A stretch of DNA of 64,000 bases from Rubrivivax sp. (GCA_016707445.1 JADJHR010000001.1:186001-250000); one strand, 5' to 3'; positions 36,832 to 46,889 are shown, numbered from the stretch's first letter. The notes: generated by a model from the letters alone, not told the origin. Program-made: numbers and translations.

Positions 36832-37384
36832 AAGTGCCGATGACGCAGGCGAAACAGAAGAAGTCGGCGTAGTCGGGGTCTGCCGTGCCCGGAAACTGCA
36901 GCGGGTCGGCGCGGTGGTGATGTCGTTCGGCGTAAAAGCCGTGTGCATAGTGCAGGGTGAACATCGTCTGCGTGAACGCCCACGCGCTGAGTACGGTGAA
37001 CGCAGCCAGCCCGATGTGCAGCGACTTCTGCACGCCATGAAAATCCTTCACCGACGACAGCTGCGTGCCCACCGCAGCCAGCACCGCCACCAGCACAAGC
37101 ATGAGCATGAGCATGAGCATGAGCTTGCGGCCCTCGTCTTGTTCGAGCGCGCGCTGACGCATGCGCTCGATGCCGGCGTCGCGCACCATCTGCCAGGCCA
37201 GCGTGAGGTAGAGCAAAGCGCCCGCGTTCCAGCCGAGCAGCCCGCGCGAAGGGCCATCGGGCACCCATGCCGCGGGCATCAACAGCGTCAGCGCCACACC
37301 CACGGCGTTGCAGATCAGCAGGCGCGGGCGAGAACGCAGGATGCGCAGCCAGCGCGGGAGTCGGGTGTGGGCGGTTGGCGGCAC
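36830..37384 (-). pseudogene. DUF1345 membrane protein, 3'-truncated
   Basis: A 184-residue membrane protein beginning MPPTAHTRLPRWLRILRSRP with four recognisable helices. It carries the DUF1345 signature HYAHGFYAERHH followed by DPDYADFFCFACVIGT and a stop. Family members continue for about 40 residues past this point (SDV region plus one more helix), so the 3' end is lost and replaced by the cardiolipin-synthase fragment. A hexamer repeat in the middle encodes LMLMLMLMLVLV. It may still be expressed but is probably non-functional. Confidence 0.65.
37101..37124. repeat. (CATGAG)4 hexanucleotide repeat inside the DUF1345 gene
   Basis: Four exact CATGAG units, read on the minus strand as alternating Leu-Met codons within a membrane helix. 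Slippage would change the helix length by two residues without a frameshift. Confidence 0.8.
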
Positions 37385-37567
37385 GGCTCAGCTCGGGGCG
37401 CCGGCAAGGGGCCCAGCCCGGACGTGGTACCTGTCGAGGGTTGACTGTCGAAAGTTGGGACCGGCGCCGCGCGCTGCGCGCCAGTGACCAACGGCACCGC
37501 GGCGCGCTGCAGGTCAGGCAAAGTGGCGAAGCCAAATCTGCATGAGAGAGCTGGCGCCCGGCTGCGG

Positions 37568-38404
37568 TCAGGCGCCCATGCGGCCAAGTGAGTGCACACC
37601 GGCGCGCTGCAGCGTGCGCTCGGCCTGCAGCACCACCGGGCGGTCGATCATGCGGCCGTCCAGCCGCGCCGCGCCGGGCGACGCGGCCTCGGCGGCCAGC
37701 ACGCGGTGTGCCCACGCGACGGCCTCGGCGCTCGGCGCCAGCGCTGCATGGACGGGCTCGATCTGGCGCGGATGGATGCACAGCTTGGCGCCGAAACCAT
37801 GGCGGCGCTCCCAGGCCAGGTCGGCGGCCAGGCGGGCGGTGTCGTCGATCTGCGGCGTGACGCCGGCCACCGGCGTCGGCAACCCGGCCAGGCGTGACGC
37901 GATGCCCAGACAGCCGGCGCCGTGACTCAGGGCATCGAACTGCTCGCTGATGTCGAGCTCGAGATCGAGCGCGAAGTCCAGCGTGCCGAACACCAGGCGC
38001 GTCACACCGGCGCAGGCAGCCAGGGTCTGCGCGTTGGCGATGCCACGCGCCGTCTCGACCAGCGCCAGCACCAACACTGCGGGCACGACAGCGCGCACGG
38101 CGGCCAGTTGCTGCGGTGTCTCGGTCTTGGGCAGCATCAGCTGGCCGATGCCGACCTCGGCGCACAAGCGCAGGTCGTCGGCAAAGTGCGCCGACGCGGC
38201 ATCGTTGATGCGCAGCACCACACGCTGGCGTTCGGCCACCGTCGGCAGCCAGCCGGCGATGGCGTGGCGCGCCGCCGACTTGGCGTCGGCGCTGACCGCG
38301 TCTTCCAGGTCCAGCACCACCGCGTCGGCGCCGCTGAGCAGGGCCTTGCCGAAACGCTCGGGGCGGTTGCCGGGCACGAACAGGTAGGTGCGCGGCGCGT
38401 TCAT
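37568..38404 (-). CDS. CitE-like CoA ester lyase (HpcH/HpaI family)
   Basis: A 278-residue member of the citrate-lyase beta / malyl-CoA lyase-like family: TYLFVPGNRPERFGKALLSG, VVLDLEDAVSADAK, RINDA (substrate Arg), LMLPKTETPQQL, LVETARGIANA, FGTLDFALDLELD and CIHPRQIEPVHAAL. These carry the Mg-binding Glu and Asp and the CoA site. Such enzymes cleave or condense acyl-CoA thioesters (citramalyl-, malyl- or methylmalyl-CoA). The start overlaps the dehydratase stop by ATGA, so the two act in one pathway, possibly mesaconyl-CoA/citramalyl-CoA metabolism (inference). Confidence 0.88.
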   Translation of the reverse strand: MNAPRTYLFVPGNRPERFGKALLSGADAVVLDLEDAVSADAKSAARHAIAGWLPTVAERQRVVLRINDAASAHFADDLRLCAEVGIGQLMLPKTETPQQLAAVRAVVPAVLVLALVETARGIANAQTLAACAGVTRLVFGTLDFALDLELDISEQFDALSHGAGCLGIASRLAGLPTPVAGVTPQIDDTARLAADLAWERRHGFGAKLCIHPRQIEPVHAALAPSAEAVAWAHRVLAAEAASPGAARLDGRMIDRPVVLQAERTLQRAGVHSLGRMGA

Positions 38405-39261
38405 GGGCGCAGCGTGGCCACGGCGTCCATCGTCAGCCAGCCTTCGTGGTCCTGCGCCCACAGCGCCACCGTGCGGCCGTCGGCTGCGGGCTGGCCGTTC
38501 ACGCGCAATGGCGGCCCGTCGAAGGTCGGGCGCACGGCCTTGAAGCGGAAGGTGGCCAGATCGGCAGCCGGCGCCTGCCGCCGCAGCAGGTCGAGCAGCA
38601 AGGTGGCGATCAGCGGGCCGTGCACGACCAGGCCCGGATAGCCTTCGATCGCGGTGACATAACGTCGATCATAGTGGATGCGATGACCGTTGAAAGTGAG
38701 CGCGCTGTAGCGAAACAGCAGCACCTCGTCGGGCAGCACCTCACGTTGCCAGGCGGCGCCGGAGCTTGCCTTCTGCGGCGGGGCGTCCACGTCACCGGGC
38801 TGGCGTGCCGCGCGGTAGACGATGTCGTGCCACTCGACCAGCGCGGGGTCGACGGCATCGTTGCAGAACAGCTCGTGCCGCACCTTGACGAACACCAGCG
38901 CGCCGCTGCGCCCGTCCTTGCGGCTGACGTCGGCGATGGTCGAGCGGCGCTCGACGCGGTCACCGACGCGGATCGGCGTGTGAAATTCGAACTGGCTGCC
39001 GGCCCACATGCGCCGCGGCAGCGGCACCGGCGGCAAGAACCCGCCGCGCCGGGGGTGGCCGTCGGCACCGATCTCGCTTTGCCGGTGCAAGGGCAGGAAG
39101 TAGAGCCAGTGCCACAGCGGCGGCAACACGCTGCCCACCGAAACGGCGGCCGGCGGGTGGTCGAGGGTGGCGTTCAGCGCCTGTACCGGTGGGACGCTGA
39201 TGACGTCGGTCAGGGTTTCGCTGCGGCCGATCCAGGCGGCCAGGTCGGGGTCTGTGGTCAT
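38401..39261 (-). CDS. MaoC/HTD2-like acyl-CoA dehydratase (mesaconyl-C4-CoA hydratase type)
   Basis: A 286-residue double hot-dog protein. The N-terminal FAS1-like half shows LPPLWHWLYFLPL, RRMWAGSQFEFHTPIRVGD and RRSTIADVSRKDGRSGALVF. The C-terminal half has LFRYSALTFNGHRIHYDRRY with the hydratase His and Asp, and YPGLVVHGPLIATLLLDLL. Close relatives hydrate mesaconyl-C4-CoA or dehydrate hydroxyacyl chains. It is ATGA-coupled to a CitE-like lyase, a pairing consistent with mesaconyl to citramalyl to pyruvate plus acetyl-CoA conversion. The 214-base gap upstream is shared with the divergent RND operon. Confidence 0.85.
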   Translation of the reverse strand: MTTDPDLAAWIGRSETLTDVISVPPVQALNATLDHPPAAVSVGSVLPPLWHWLYFLPLHRQSEIGADGHPRRGGFLPPVPLPRRMWAGSQFEFHTPIRVGDRVERRSTIADVSRKDGRSGALVFVKVRHELFCNDAVDPALVEWHDIVYRAARQPGDVDAPPQKASSGAAWQREVLPDEVLLFRYSALTFNGHRIHYDRRYVTAIEGYPGLVVHGPLIATLLLDLLRRQAPAADLATFRFKAVRPTFDGPPLRVNGQPAADGRTVALWAQDHEGWLTMDAVATLRP

Positions 39262-39475
39262 CGATGGGGGCTCGTTGGGGTTTGACTCCAACCCACTGTG
39301 TACCACCGTCTTGCGGCCCGTCATGCCCGGCCCCCTCACAGCGCGGCCACAGATTGCAGCCGCGGCGCCGTCCTGGCCGATCTGCAGCGCCTGTCGCCGT
39401 CGCGGGGAAATTGTCGCGGCGCCGCCCGGCCGTGCGGCTGTCCTTATAGTTCTGGGCCTTCTGAAAGTGAGTTTC

Positions 39476-40738
39476 ATGTCAGTCAGGACACGTCAATCGA
39501 TCGCTGCCGCCACGCGCTGTGCGTGGGGTCTGACCGCGCTGAGTCTGGTCCTGGCCGGCCTGGTCGCCTGCGGACCGGCGCCTGCGCCGGCCACGGCAGC
39601 GGCGCCGCCACCGGCCGAGGTGGGCGTGGTCACCGTGGTGCCGGCGTCGGTCGGCCTGGTGGTCGACCTGCCCGGGCGTACCGAAGCCTCGCGCGTGGCG
39701 CAGGTGCGTGCGCGCACCGCGGGCATCGTGCAGCGCCAGCTGTTTCGCGAAGGCAGCGACGTGCGTGCCGGCCAGCCGCTGTTCCAGATCGACGACGCAC
39801 CGTACCGCGCCACGCTTTCCAGTGCGCAGGCGGCGCTGGCACGGGCCGAGGCCAACCTGATGCAGGCACGTGCGCAGGCCGATCGCTACAAGCCGCTGGT
39901 CGAGGCCCGCGCCGTCAGCCAGCAGGACTACGTTGCCGCACAGGCCGCGCAGAAGCAGGCCGAAGCCGACGTCGCGGCGGGCAAGGCCGCCGTGCAGACG
40001 GCACAGATCAACGTCGGCTATGCGGCCGTGGCCGCACCGATCAGCGGCCGCATCGGGCGCGCGCTGGTCACCGAAGGCGCGCTGGTCGGCCAGGGCGAGG
40101 CCACCCCGTTGGCGCTGGTGCAGCAGATCAATCCGCTGTACGTCAACTTCACCCAGCCTGCGGCCGAGGTGCTGCGCCTGCGCGCGGCGATCCGCAACGG
40201 CCAGCTCAAGCGCGCCGGTAACGGCGACGCTGCCGCGGTGAAAGTGGTGCTGGAAGACGGCAGCGTCTATCCGCTGCCCGGGCGGCTGCTGTTCTCCGAC
40301 CTGTCGGTCGACCCTGGCACCGGCCAGATCACGCTGCGCGCCGAGGTGCCCAATCCCAAGGGCGAACTGCTGCCGGGCCTGTACGTGCGTGTGCAGATCG
40401 AGCAGGCGCAGGCGCAAGGCGCGTTCGTGCTGCCGCAGCAGGCGGTGGCACCGTCGGCTCAGGGTTACACGGTGCAGGTGGTGGCGGCCGACGGCAAGGT
40501 CAGTGCACGGCCGGTCAAGCTGGGCACGGCCCAGGGCGGGCAGTGGGTGGTACTGGACGGGTTGAAAGCGGGTGAGCAGGTGGTGGTCGATGGTTTCCAG
40601 AAGATCCGCCCCAACGTTCCGGTCAAGCCGGTGGCGTGGACGGCCCCGGCGGCCCCTGCGGCCACGGCGGCCGCGGTGGCGGCATCGGTACCCGCTTCTG
40701 CCACCGCCGGTGCAGCGTCCACCGCGGCCTCGCGCTGA
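39476..40738 (+). CDS. RND efflux periplasmic adaptor lipoprotein (AcrA/MexA-like)
   Basis: A 420-residue membrane-fusion protein. Lipobox LVACG near residue 33, lipoyl half GRTEASRVAQVRARTAGIVQ, a coiled-coil hairpin (LSSAQAALARAEANLMQARAQA and AAQAAQKQAEADVAAGKAAVQ, quoted in parts), then AAPISGRIGRALVTEGALVG and a beta-barrel domain. The Ala-rich tail is variable. It bridges the inner-membrane pump, encoded 9 bases downstream, to an outer-membrane channel. No dedicated TetR-type regulator is adjacent. Confidence 0.95.
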   Translation: MSVRTRQSIAAATRCAWGLTALSLVLAGLVACGPAPAPATAAAPPPAEVGVVTVVPASVGLVVDLPGRTEASRVAQVRARTAGIVQRQLFREGSDVRAGQPLFQIDDAPYRATLSSAQAALARAEANLMQARAQADRYKPLVEARAVSQQDYVAAQAAQKQAEADVAAGKAAVQTAQINVGYAAVAAPISGRIGRALVTEGALVGQGEATPLALVQQINPLYVNFTQPAAEVLRLRAAIRNGQLKRAGNGDAAAVKVVLEDGSVYPLPGRLLFSDLSVDPGTGQITLRAEVPNPKGELLPGLYVRVQIEQAQAQGAFVLPQQAVAPSAQGYTVQVVAADGKVSARPVKLGTAQGGQWVVLDGLKAGEQVVVDGFQKIRPNVPVKPVAWTAPAAPAATAAAVAASVPASATAGAASTAASR

Positions 40739-40747
40739 GGGCCGACG

Positions 40748-43700
40748 ATGGCGCAATTCTTCATCGACCGGCCCATCTTCGCGTGGGTGATCGCACTCTT
40801 CATCATGGTGGCCGGTGGCGTTGCCGTCACCCAGCTGCCGGTGGCGCAGTTTCCGTCGGTCGCACCACCGTCGATCGTGCTCAACGCGTTCTATCCGGGC
40901 GCGTCGGCGAAGACGCTGGAAGACAGCGTGATCAGCGTGATCGAACGCGAGATGAACGGCTCGCCCGGGCTGATCTACAGCGAATCGGTGGCTCAGGCCG
41001 ACGGCAGCGGCAACATCACGCTCAGTTTCCAGCCTGGCACCCACCCCGACCTGGCGCAGGTCGACGTGCAGAACCGTCTGAGCCGGGCCTCGCCGCGGCT
41101 GCCGCAGTCGGTGGTGCAGCAGGGCGTGCGGGTCGACAAGGCGCGCAGCAACTTCCTGCTGTTCACCATCCTGACCTCGGAAGACGGCGCGCTCGACCCG
41201 GTGGCGCTGGGCGACTTTGCGTCGCGCAACGTGCTGCCCGAGATCCAGCGTGTGCCCGGCGTCGGCCAGGCGCAGCTGTTCGGCACCGAACGTGCGATGC
41301 GCATCTGGATCGACCCCGCCAAGCTGGTCGGTCTGCGCCTGTCCACCACCGACGTCACGGCCGCCATCGCGGCGCAGAACGCGCAGGTGGCTTCGGGCAC
41401 GATCGGTGACCTGCCCAACGTCGACGGCCAGGGCTTGTTCGCCACCGTGGTGGTGCGCGGCCAGCTCAACTCGGTGGCGCAGTTCGGCAACATCGTGCTG
41501 CGCGCCAACACCGATGGTTCGAGCGTGCGGCTGAAGGACGTGGCGCGCATCGAGCTGGGCGCCCAGGCCTATGCCACGCAGGCGCGGCTCAACGGCCGCC
41601 CGTCCACCGGCATCGGCGTGCAGTTGTCGCCCACCGGCAATGCGCTGGCCACGGCCAAGGCCATCCGGCTGCGGCTGGATCAGCTGAGCCCGTACTTTCC
41701 ACCCGGCGTGAAGGCGGTGATCCCGTACGACAGCTCCAAGTTCGTCGGCATCTCGATCCGCCAGGTGGCGACCACGCTGCTGGAGGCGGTGGCGCTGGTG
41801 TTCCTGGTGATGTTCCTGTTCCTGCAGGATTTTCGCTACACCATCATCCCCACGCTGGTGGTGCCGGTGGCGCTGCTGGGCACTTTCGCCACGTTGCTGG
41901 CCCTGGGCTTCTCGATCAACGTGCTGACCATGTTCGGCATGGTGCTGGTGATCGGCATCGTGGTCGACGACGCCATCGTGGTGGTGGAGAACGTCGAACG
42001 CATCATGAGCGAGGAAGGCCTGGCGCCGCTGCAGGCCACGCGCAAGGCAATGCAGCAGATCTCGGGCGCGATCATCGGCGTCACCGTGGTGCTGGTGTCG
42101 GTGTTCGTGCCGCTGGCCTTCTTTGCCGGCGCGGTGGGCAACATCTACCGGCAGTTCGCGGCCGTGATGGTGAGCTCGATCCTGTTCTCGGCCTTCATGG
42201 CGCTGTCGTTCACGCCTGCCCTGTGCGCCACCCTGCTGCGCCCGGTCGAAGCCGGCCATCACCATGCCAAGCGCGGCTTCTTCGGCTGGTTCAACCGCGG
42301 CTTCACGCGCACGACCAAGGGTTACGAAAGCGTCGTCGCGCGCATCTTGCGGCGCGCCGCGCGCTCGCTGGTGGTCTATGCCGCGGTGATCGCGGCGCTG
42401 GCGGTGTTGTGGAACCGGCTGCCCACGTCCTTCCTGCCCAACGAGGACCAGGGCAACATCCTGGTCAACGTGCAGCTGCCGCCCGGCGCCACGCAGGGCC
42501 GCACGCTCGAGGTGATGAAGCAGGTCGAGGCCTGGATGCTCAAGCAGCCCGAGGTCGAGAGCATGGTCAGCGTGCTGGGCTTCAGCTTCTCGGGCAGCGG
42601 GCAGAACGCCGCGCTGGCCTTCGTCACGCTGAAGGACTGGGACACCCGGCCCGAGGCCTCGCAGTCGGCGCAGGCGCTGGCGGCGCGGGCCTTCGAGGGC
42701 CTGGCCGGCATCCGCGATGCCTTCATCTTTGCACTCAGCCCGCCGCCGATCCCCGAGCTGGGCCGTGCCAACGGATTTGCCTTGCGCCTGCAGGACCGTG
42801 GTGGCAACGGCCGTGCCGCGCTGCTGGCGGCACGCAACCAGCTGCTCGGCGACGCTGCGCAAAGCCCCTTGCTGCGCGGGGTGCGCGCCGACGGGCTGGA
42901 AGACGCGCCGCAGCTGCAGCTCGACATCGACCGCGACAAGGCCAGCGCCCTGGGCGTGCCGTTCAACGCGATCAATGCGGCGCTGTCCACCGCGCTGGGT
43001 TCGTCGTACGTCAACGACTTCCCCAATGCCGGCCGGCTGCAGCGTGTGGTGGTGCAGGCCGATGCACCGGCGCGCATGCAACCCGAGGACCTGCTGCGCA
43101 TCAACACGGTCAACGCATCAGGTCAGCCGGTGCCGCTGGCCGCGTTTGCGTCCACGCGCTGGGCCGTCGGTCCGATCCAGACGGTGCGCTACAACGGCTA
43201 CCCGACGATGCGCATTGCCGGTGAACCGGCGCCCGGCCAGAGCACCGGGGCCGCGATGCTGGAGATGGAGCGCCTGGCGGCGAAGCTGCCCCCCGGCTTT
43301 GCCTTCGAATGGACCGGCCAGTCGCGCGAAGAGCGGCTGTCGGGCTCGACCGCCTTCATCCTGTTCGGCTTTTCGCTGCTGTCGGTCTTCCTGTGTCTGG
43401 CGGCCTTGTACGAAAGCTGGTCGATCCCGCTGTCGGTGATCCTGATCGTGCCGCTGGGCGTGGTGGGCGTGCTGGCCGGGGTCAGTCTGCGCGGTCTGGA
43501 AAACGACGTGTACTTCAAGGTCGGCCTGATCACCATCATCGGCCTGTCGGCGAAGAACGCGGTGCTGATCATCGAATTCGCCAAGGACCTGCACGCGCAG
43601 GGCCGAAGCGTGGTCGACGCGGTGCTGGAGGCGGCGCACCTGCGCTTTCGGCCGATCGTCATGACATCGATGGCCTTCATCCTGGGCGTGATGCCGCTGG

Positions 43701-43909
43701 TGCTGGCCAGCGGCGCGGGTTCGGCCAGCCAGCGTGCCATCGGCACGGGGGTGCTCAGCGGCATGCTCAGCGCCACCACGCTGGCGGTGTTCTTCGTGCC
43801 GGTGTTCTTCGTGCTGGTGCGGCGCGTCTTCAAGGGCAGCGAACGACAGCGCCGCAAGTATGCGCACGCGGCCGATGCCGAACCCGCCGCGCCGAAGGAG
43901 CCGCAATGA
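40748..43909 (+). CDS. RND multidrug efflux pump, inner-membrane subunit (AcrB/MexB-like)
   Basis: A 1053-residue HAE1-type pump. N-terminal MAQFFIDRPIFAWVIALFIM, pore-domain GTHPDLAQVDVQNRLS, TM4 GIVVDDAIVVVENVER with the proton-relay Asp pair, and TM10 AKNAVLIIEFAKDL with the relay Lys. FLPNEDQGNI marks the C-terminal half. Length and all relay residues are normal, so the pump should be functional with the adaptor. The stop overlaps the outer-membrane factor start (ATGA), but that third gene is frameshifted here. Confidence 0.97.
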   Translation: MAQFFIDRPIFAWVIALFIMVAGGVAVTQLPVAQFPSVAPPSIVLNAFYPGASAKTLEDSVISVIEREMNGSPGLIYSESVAQADGSGNITLSFQPGTHPDLAQVDVQNRLSRASPRLPQSVVQQGVRVDKARSNFLLFTILTSEDGALDPVALGDFASRNVLPEIQRVPGVGQAQLFGTERAMRIWIDPAKLVGLRLSTTDVTAAIAAQNAQVASGTIGDLPNVDGQGLFATVVVRGQLNSVAQFGNIVLRANTDGSSVRLKDVARIELGAQAYATQARLNGRPSTGIGVQLSPTGNALATAKAIRLRLDQLSPYFPPGVKAVIPYDSSKFVGISIRQVATTLLEAVALVFLVMFLFLQDFRYTIIPTLVVPVALLGTFATLLALGFSINVLTMFGMVLVIGIVVDDAIVVVENVERIMSEEGLAPLQATRKAMQQISGAIIGVTVVLVSVFVPLAFFAGAVGNIYRQFAAVMVSSILFSAFMALSFTPALCATLLRPVEAGHHHAKRGFFGWFNRGFTRTTKGYESVVARILRRAARSLVVYAAVIAALAVLWNRLPTSFLPNEDQGNILVNVQLPPGATQGRTLEVMKQVEAWMLKQPEVESMVSVLGFSFSGSGQNAALAFVTLKDWDTRPEASQSAQALAARAFEGLAGIRDAFIFALSPPPIPELGRANGFALRLQDRGGNGRAALLAARNQLLGDAAQSPLLRGVRADGLEDAPQLQLDIDRDKASALGVPFNAINAALSTALGSSYVNDFPNAGRLQRVVVQADAPARMQPEDLLRINTVNASGQPVPLAAFASTRWAVGPIQTVRYNGYPTMRIAGEPAPGQSTGAAMLEMERLAAKLPPGFAFEWTGQSREERLSGSTAFILFGFSLLSVFLCLAALYESWSIPLSVILIVPLGVVGVLAGVSLRGLENDVYFKVGLITIIGLSAKNAVLIIEFAKDLHAQGRSVVDAVLEAAHLRFRPIVMTSMAFILGVMPLVLASGAGSASQRAIGTGVLSGMLSATTLAVFFVPVFFVLVRRVFKGSERQRRKYAHAADAEPAAPKEPQ

Positions 43910-45337
43910 CGGCGGGCCGTGGCGCGGCTGCGGCTGTCTCGACTTTGCTGGCCCTGCTGCTGGCGGCGTGCTCGTCGATGGCGCCGCCGTATGAACGGCC
44001 AGCGGCGCCGGTGGCTGCGGTCTTTCCGGGCGCGGGTGCCGGCACCAGCACGAACGCCAGCACGAACGCCAGCACGGCCACGCCGGCCGACCAGCTGGAC
44101 TGGCAGCGGTTCTTCAACGACCCACGCCTGAAGCGCCTGATTGAACTGGCGTTGCGCAACAACCGCGACCTGCGCATCGCGGTGCTCAACATCGAGCAGG
44201 CGCGGGCCACTGCGCAAGCGCGTGACGCCGACCGTTGGCCCACGGTCAACGCTGGCCTGGCCGCGTCGCGCCAGCCCATCGCCAGCGGGGGCAGCAGCAG
44301 CCTGTACACCGCCGGTGTGCAAGTCACGGCGTACGAGCTCGACCTGTTCCAGCGCCTGCGCACGCTGAGCGACGTCGCCGCAGCACAGGTGCTGGCCAGC
44401 CTGGAAGCGCGCAAGGCGGTGCAGATCAGCCTGGTGGCCGCGGTGGCCACCGCCCATCTGTCGCTGACCGCCGATGACGAGCAATTGCGCGTCACACAGC
44501 AGGCGCTGGTCACGCGGCAGGACTCGCTGAAGCTGGTCCAGCTGCGCGTGGACAACGGTGCCAGTTCCGACGTCGACCTGCGCCAGGCCGAATCGCTGTT
44601 CGAATCGGCCCGCGTGGCGCTGGCCCAGGCCACGCGCCAGCGTGCGCTGGACGAGAACGCGCTGGTGCTGCTGCTGGGCCAAGCGCTGCCGCTCGAGCTG
44701 CCGCCGGCGTTGCCGATTGCGCAGGCCGCTGGTCTGCCCGAGCTGCCGGTGGGCCTGCCCTCCGAAGCTGCTGACGCGCCGGCCCGATGTGCGCCAGGCC
44801 GAGCAGCAGCTGATCGCCGCCAACGCCAACATCGGTGCGGCGCGGGCGGCCTTCTTTCCGAGCATCAGCCTGACCGGCAGCCTGGGCCAGGCCAGCAGTG
44901 ATCTGGCCGGCCTGTTCAAGACCGGGCACTTCGCCTGGAGCCTGGCGTCGCAGTTGCTGGCGCCGATCTTCGATGCCGGGCGCAACCAGGCCAATCTGCA
45001 GCTGGCCACCGTCAGCCGCGACATTGCGCTGGCGCAGTACGAGCGTGCGATCCAGAGCGCGTTCCGCGAAGTGGCCGATGCGCTGGCCGGTCGCGCCACC
45101 TTGGGCGAGCAGCTGGCCGCACAGCAGCGCCTGGTTCGGGCCGAGAACGGGCGCAACGACCTGGCCGACCTGCGCTACCGCAACGGGGCAGCCAGTTACC
45201 TGGAAGTGCTGGACGCGCAACGCTCGCTGCTGGCCGCGCAGCAAGGCCTGGTTCAGGTACAGACGCTGGTGGCGCAGAACCTGACCGGCCTGTACCGGGT
45301 GCTGGGCGGTGGCTGGTCGGCAGCGGATGGAGGTTGA
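43906..45337 (+). pseudogene. NodT/OprM-type outer-membrane factor lipoprotein with a frameshift
   Basis: The gene starts in overlap with the pump stop: lipobox LLAACSS, then YERPAAP and the tandem helices QLDWQRFFNDPRLKRLIELA and LEARKAVQISLVAAVATAHL. After GLPSE near 44765 the frame breaks. One extra A (GAAGCTG for GAGCTG at 44764-44770) moves the conserved LLTRRPDVRQAEQQLIAANA into the next frame, which runs to 45337 with SLTGSLGQASSDLAGLF and DLRYRNGAASYLEVLDAQRS. Apart from that base both halves are intact, so this is either a recent mutation or a sequence error. With the base removed the protein would be about 476 residues and complete the tripartite pump. Confidence 0.85.
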
Positions 45338-45404
45338 GACCGGGGTTCTGGGCCCCGGCCGGGGCGACGCGAATCATGGCGGGCGCGTTGCGCACAATCG
45401 CTGT

Positions 45405-46889
45405 ATGCAGGCGTTGCTGGTCATTCTTCTGCTGCTCGGCCCAACGCTGGCCGGTGCGGCGCCGTGGTTCGACGGTGCGCGTCCGAGCGCGCAGGCACGC
45501 GAGGCCGTGGCCCTGCTTGCCGATGCCGCCAGCCATGGCCTGGACCCGCGCGTCTATGGGGCCGATGCCCTGGCGCGCGAACTCGATGACGGCAGCGCAG
45601 CAGACGCGCTCGGCCCACGCCTGGACGCCGCGCTGCAGCGTTACCTGAACGACCTGCACTTCGGCCGCATTGACCCACGCACGATCCACCACGGCTTTCG
45701 CCCGCTGCGCCGCGTGCCCTTCGACGCCGCCGCCGAAGTACAGCGCGCGCTGGCCACCGGCCGCATGGCCGACGCGGTGCAGGCTGCGGTGCCACCGCTG
45801 CCCACCTACGGCCAGTTGCGCGAGGCCCTGCTGCGCTACCGGGTGCTGGCCACCCACCCTGCCTGGGCGTCGCCACTGCCGCCGCTGCCATCGCTGCCGT
45901 CAAGGCCCGCGAAGAGCAAGACCGATGCAGACGCAGCCTGGGCCGGCGATGCGCTGCTGCACGAACGCCTGACGGCCCTGGGCGACGCTGCCGAAGGCAC
46001 GCCGCCCGACGCCGCACTGCGCAGCTTTCAGCGCCGCCACGGCCTGGACGACGATGGGGTGCTCGGCCGCGCCACCTGGGCCGCGCTGCAGGTGACCCCG
46101 GCGCAGCGGGTGCGGCAGATCGAACTGACGCTCGAGCGATTGCGCTGGACGCCGCTGCTGCAAGGGCCGCGCATGATCGTCATCAACGTGCCCGAATATG
46201 TGCTGCGTGCTTATGCCGTGGAGGATGGCCGCATCCGCGTGCAGCAGACGATGAAGGTGGTGGTGGGCAGGGCGGCCGTCACGCGCACGCCGCTGATCGA
46301 CGAAGATCTGCGCGCCATCGAGTTCAGCCCCTACTGGAACGTGCCACCGTCGATCGCGCGCGCCGAACTGGTGCCACGCCTGCGCCGAGACCCGGCGCAC
46401 TGGTCGAAAGAGGGCTACGAATTCGTCGGCCCCGGCGGCCGGGTGGAAACGGCGTTGTCGACGGCGCGGCTGGATCTGGTGCCCGGCGGCGGCTGGCGCA
46501 TCCGCCAGCGCCCGGGGCCGCGCAACGCGCTGGGCGACATCAAGTTCGTGTTTCCGAATGCCGAGAACATCTATCTGCACCACACGCCGTCGGTGCAGCT
46601 CTTCGATCGTGCGCGGCGCGACTTCAGCCACGGCTGCATCCGCATCGAGCAGCCCGAGGCGCTCGCCGCCTGGGTGCTGCAAGGGCAGCCCGGCTGGGAC
46701 CTCGGCCGCATCCGCGCGGCGATGACGGCCGGCACGTCGAGCACCTTGAAGCTCGACACGCCGATACCCGTGCTGATCGCCTACGCAACGAGTCTGGTCA
46801 AGAATGGCCGGATCCATTTCTACGATGATGTCTATGGGCTTGACCGGCAACTGGACGCCGCCTTGCGCCAGACCGCCACCCGACGATGA
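45405..46889 (+). CDS. L,D-transpeptidase of the YcbB (LdtD) type
   Basis: A 494-residue secreted enzyme: signal peptide MQALLVILLLLGPTLAGAAP, a scaffold region (LLADAASHGLDPRVYGADAL, LNDLHFGRIDP), a peptidoglycan-binding domain (LRSFQRRHGLDDDGVLGRAT) and a YkuD domain ending in the catalytic SHGCIRIEQPEALAAWVL. It forms 3-3 cross-links or attaches proteins to peptidoglycan in the periplasm. ATG 45405 is the first Met giving a signal peptide. It overlaps the next gene by ATGA; the same pair (ycbB-ycbK) occurs in Enterobacteria. Confidence 0.92.
   Translation: MQALLVILLLLGPTLAGAAPWFDGARPSAQAREAVALLADAASHGLDPRVYGADALARELDDGSAADALGPRLDAALQRYLNDLHFGRIDPRTIHHGFRPLRRVPFDAAAEVQRALATGRMADAVQAAVPPLPTYGQLREALLRYRVLATHPAWASPLPPLPSLPSRPAKSKTDADAAWAGDALLHERLTALGDAAEGTPPDAALRSFQRRHGLDDDGVLGRATWAALQVTPAQRVRQIELTLERLRWTPLLQGPRMIVINVPEYVLRAYAVEDGRIRVQQTMKVVVGRAAVTRTPLIDEDLRAIEFSPYWNVPPSIARAELVPRLRRDPAHWSKEGYEFVGPGGRVETALSTARLDLVPGGGWRIRQRPGPRNALGDIKFVFPNAENIYLHHTPSVQLFDRARRDFSHGCIRIEQPEALAAWVLQGQPGWDLGRIRAAMTAGTSSTLKLDTPIPVLIAYATSLVKNGRIHFYDDVYGLDRQLDAALRQTATRR

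Noticed and set aside
37101..37124. (CATGAG)4 as a phase-variation switch
   Set aside because: The unit is a hexamer, so slippage cannot change frame, and the gene is already truncated.
39479..43081. A 1200-codon open frame on the minus strand opposite the RND genes
   Set aside because: It is antisense to clearly conserved adaptor and pump genes, is rich in His, Arg and Gln and has no motif; a by-product of high GC content.
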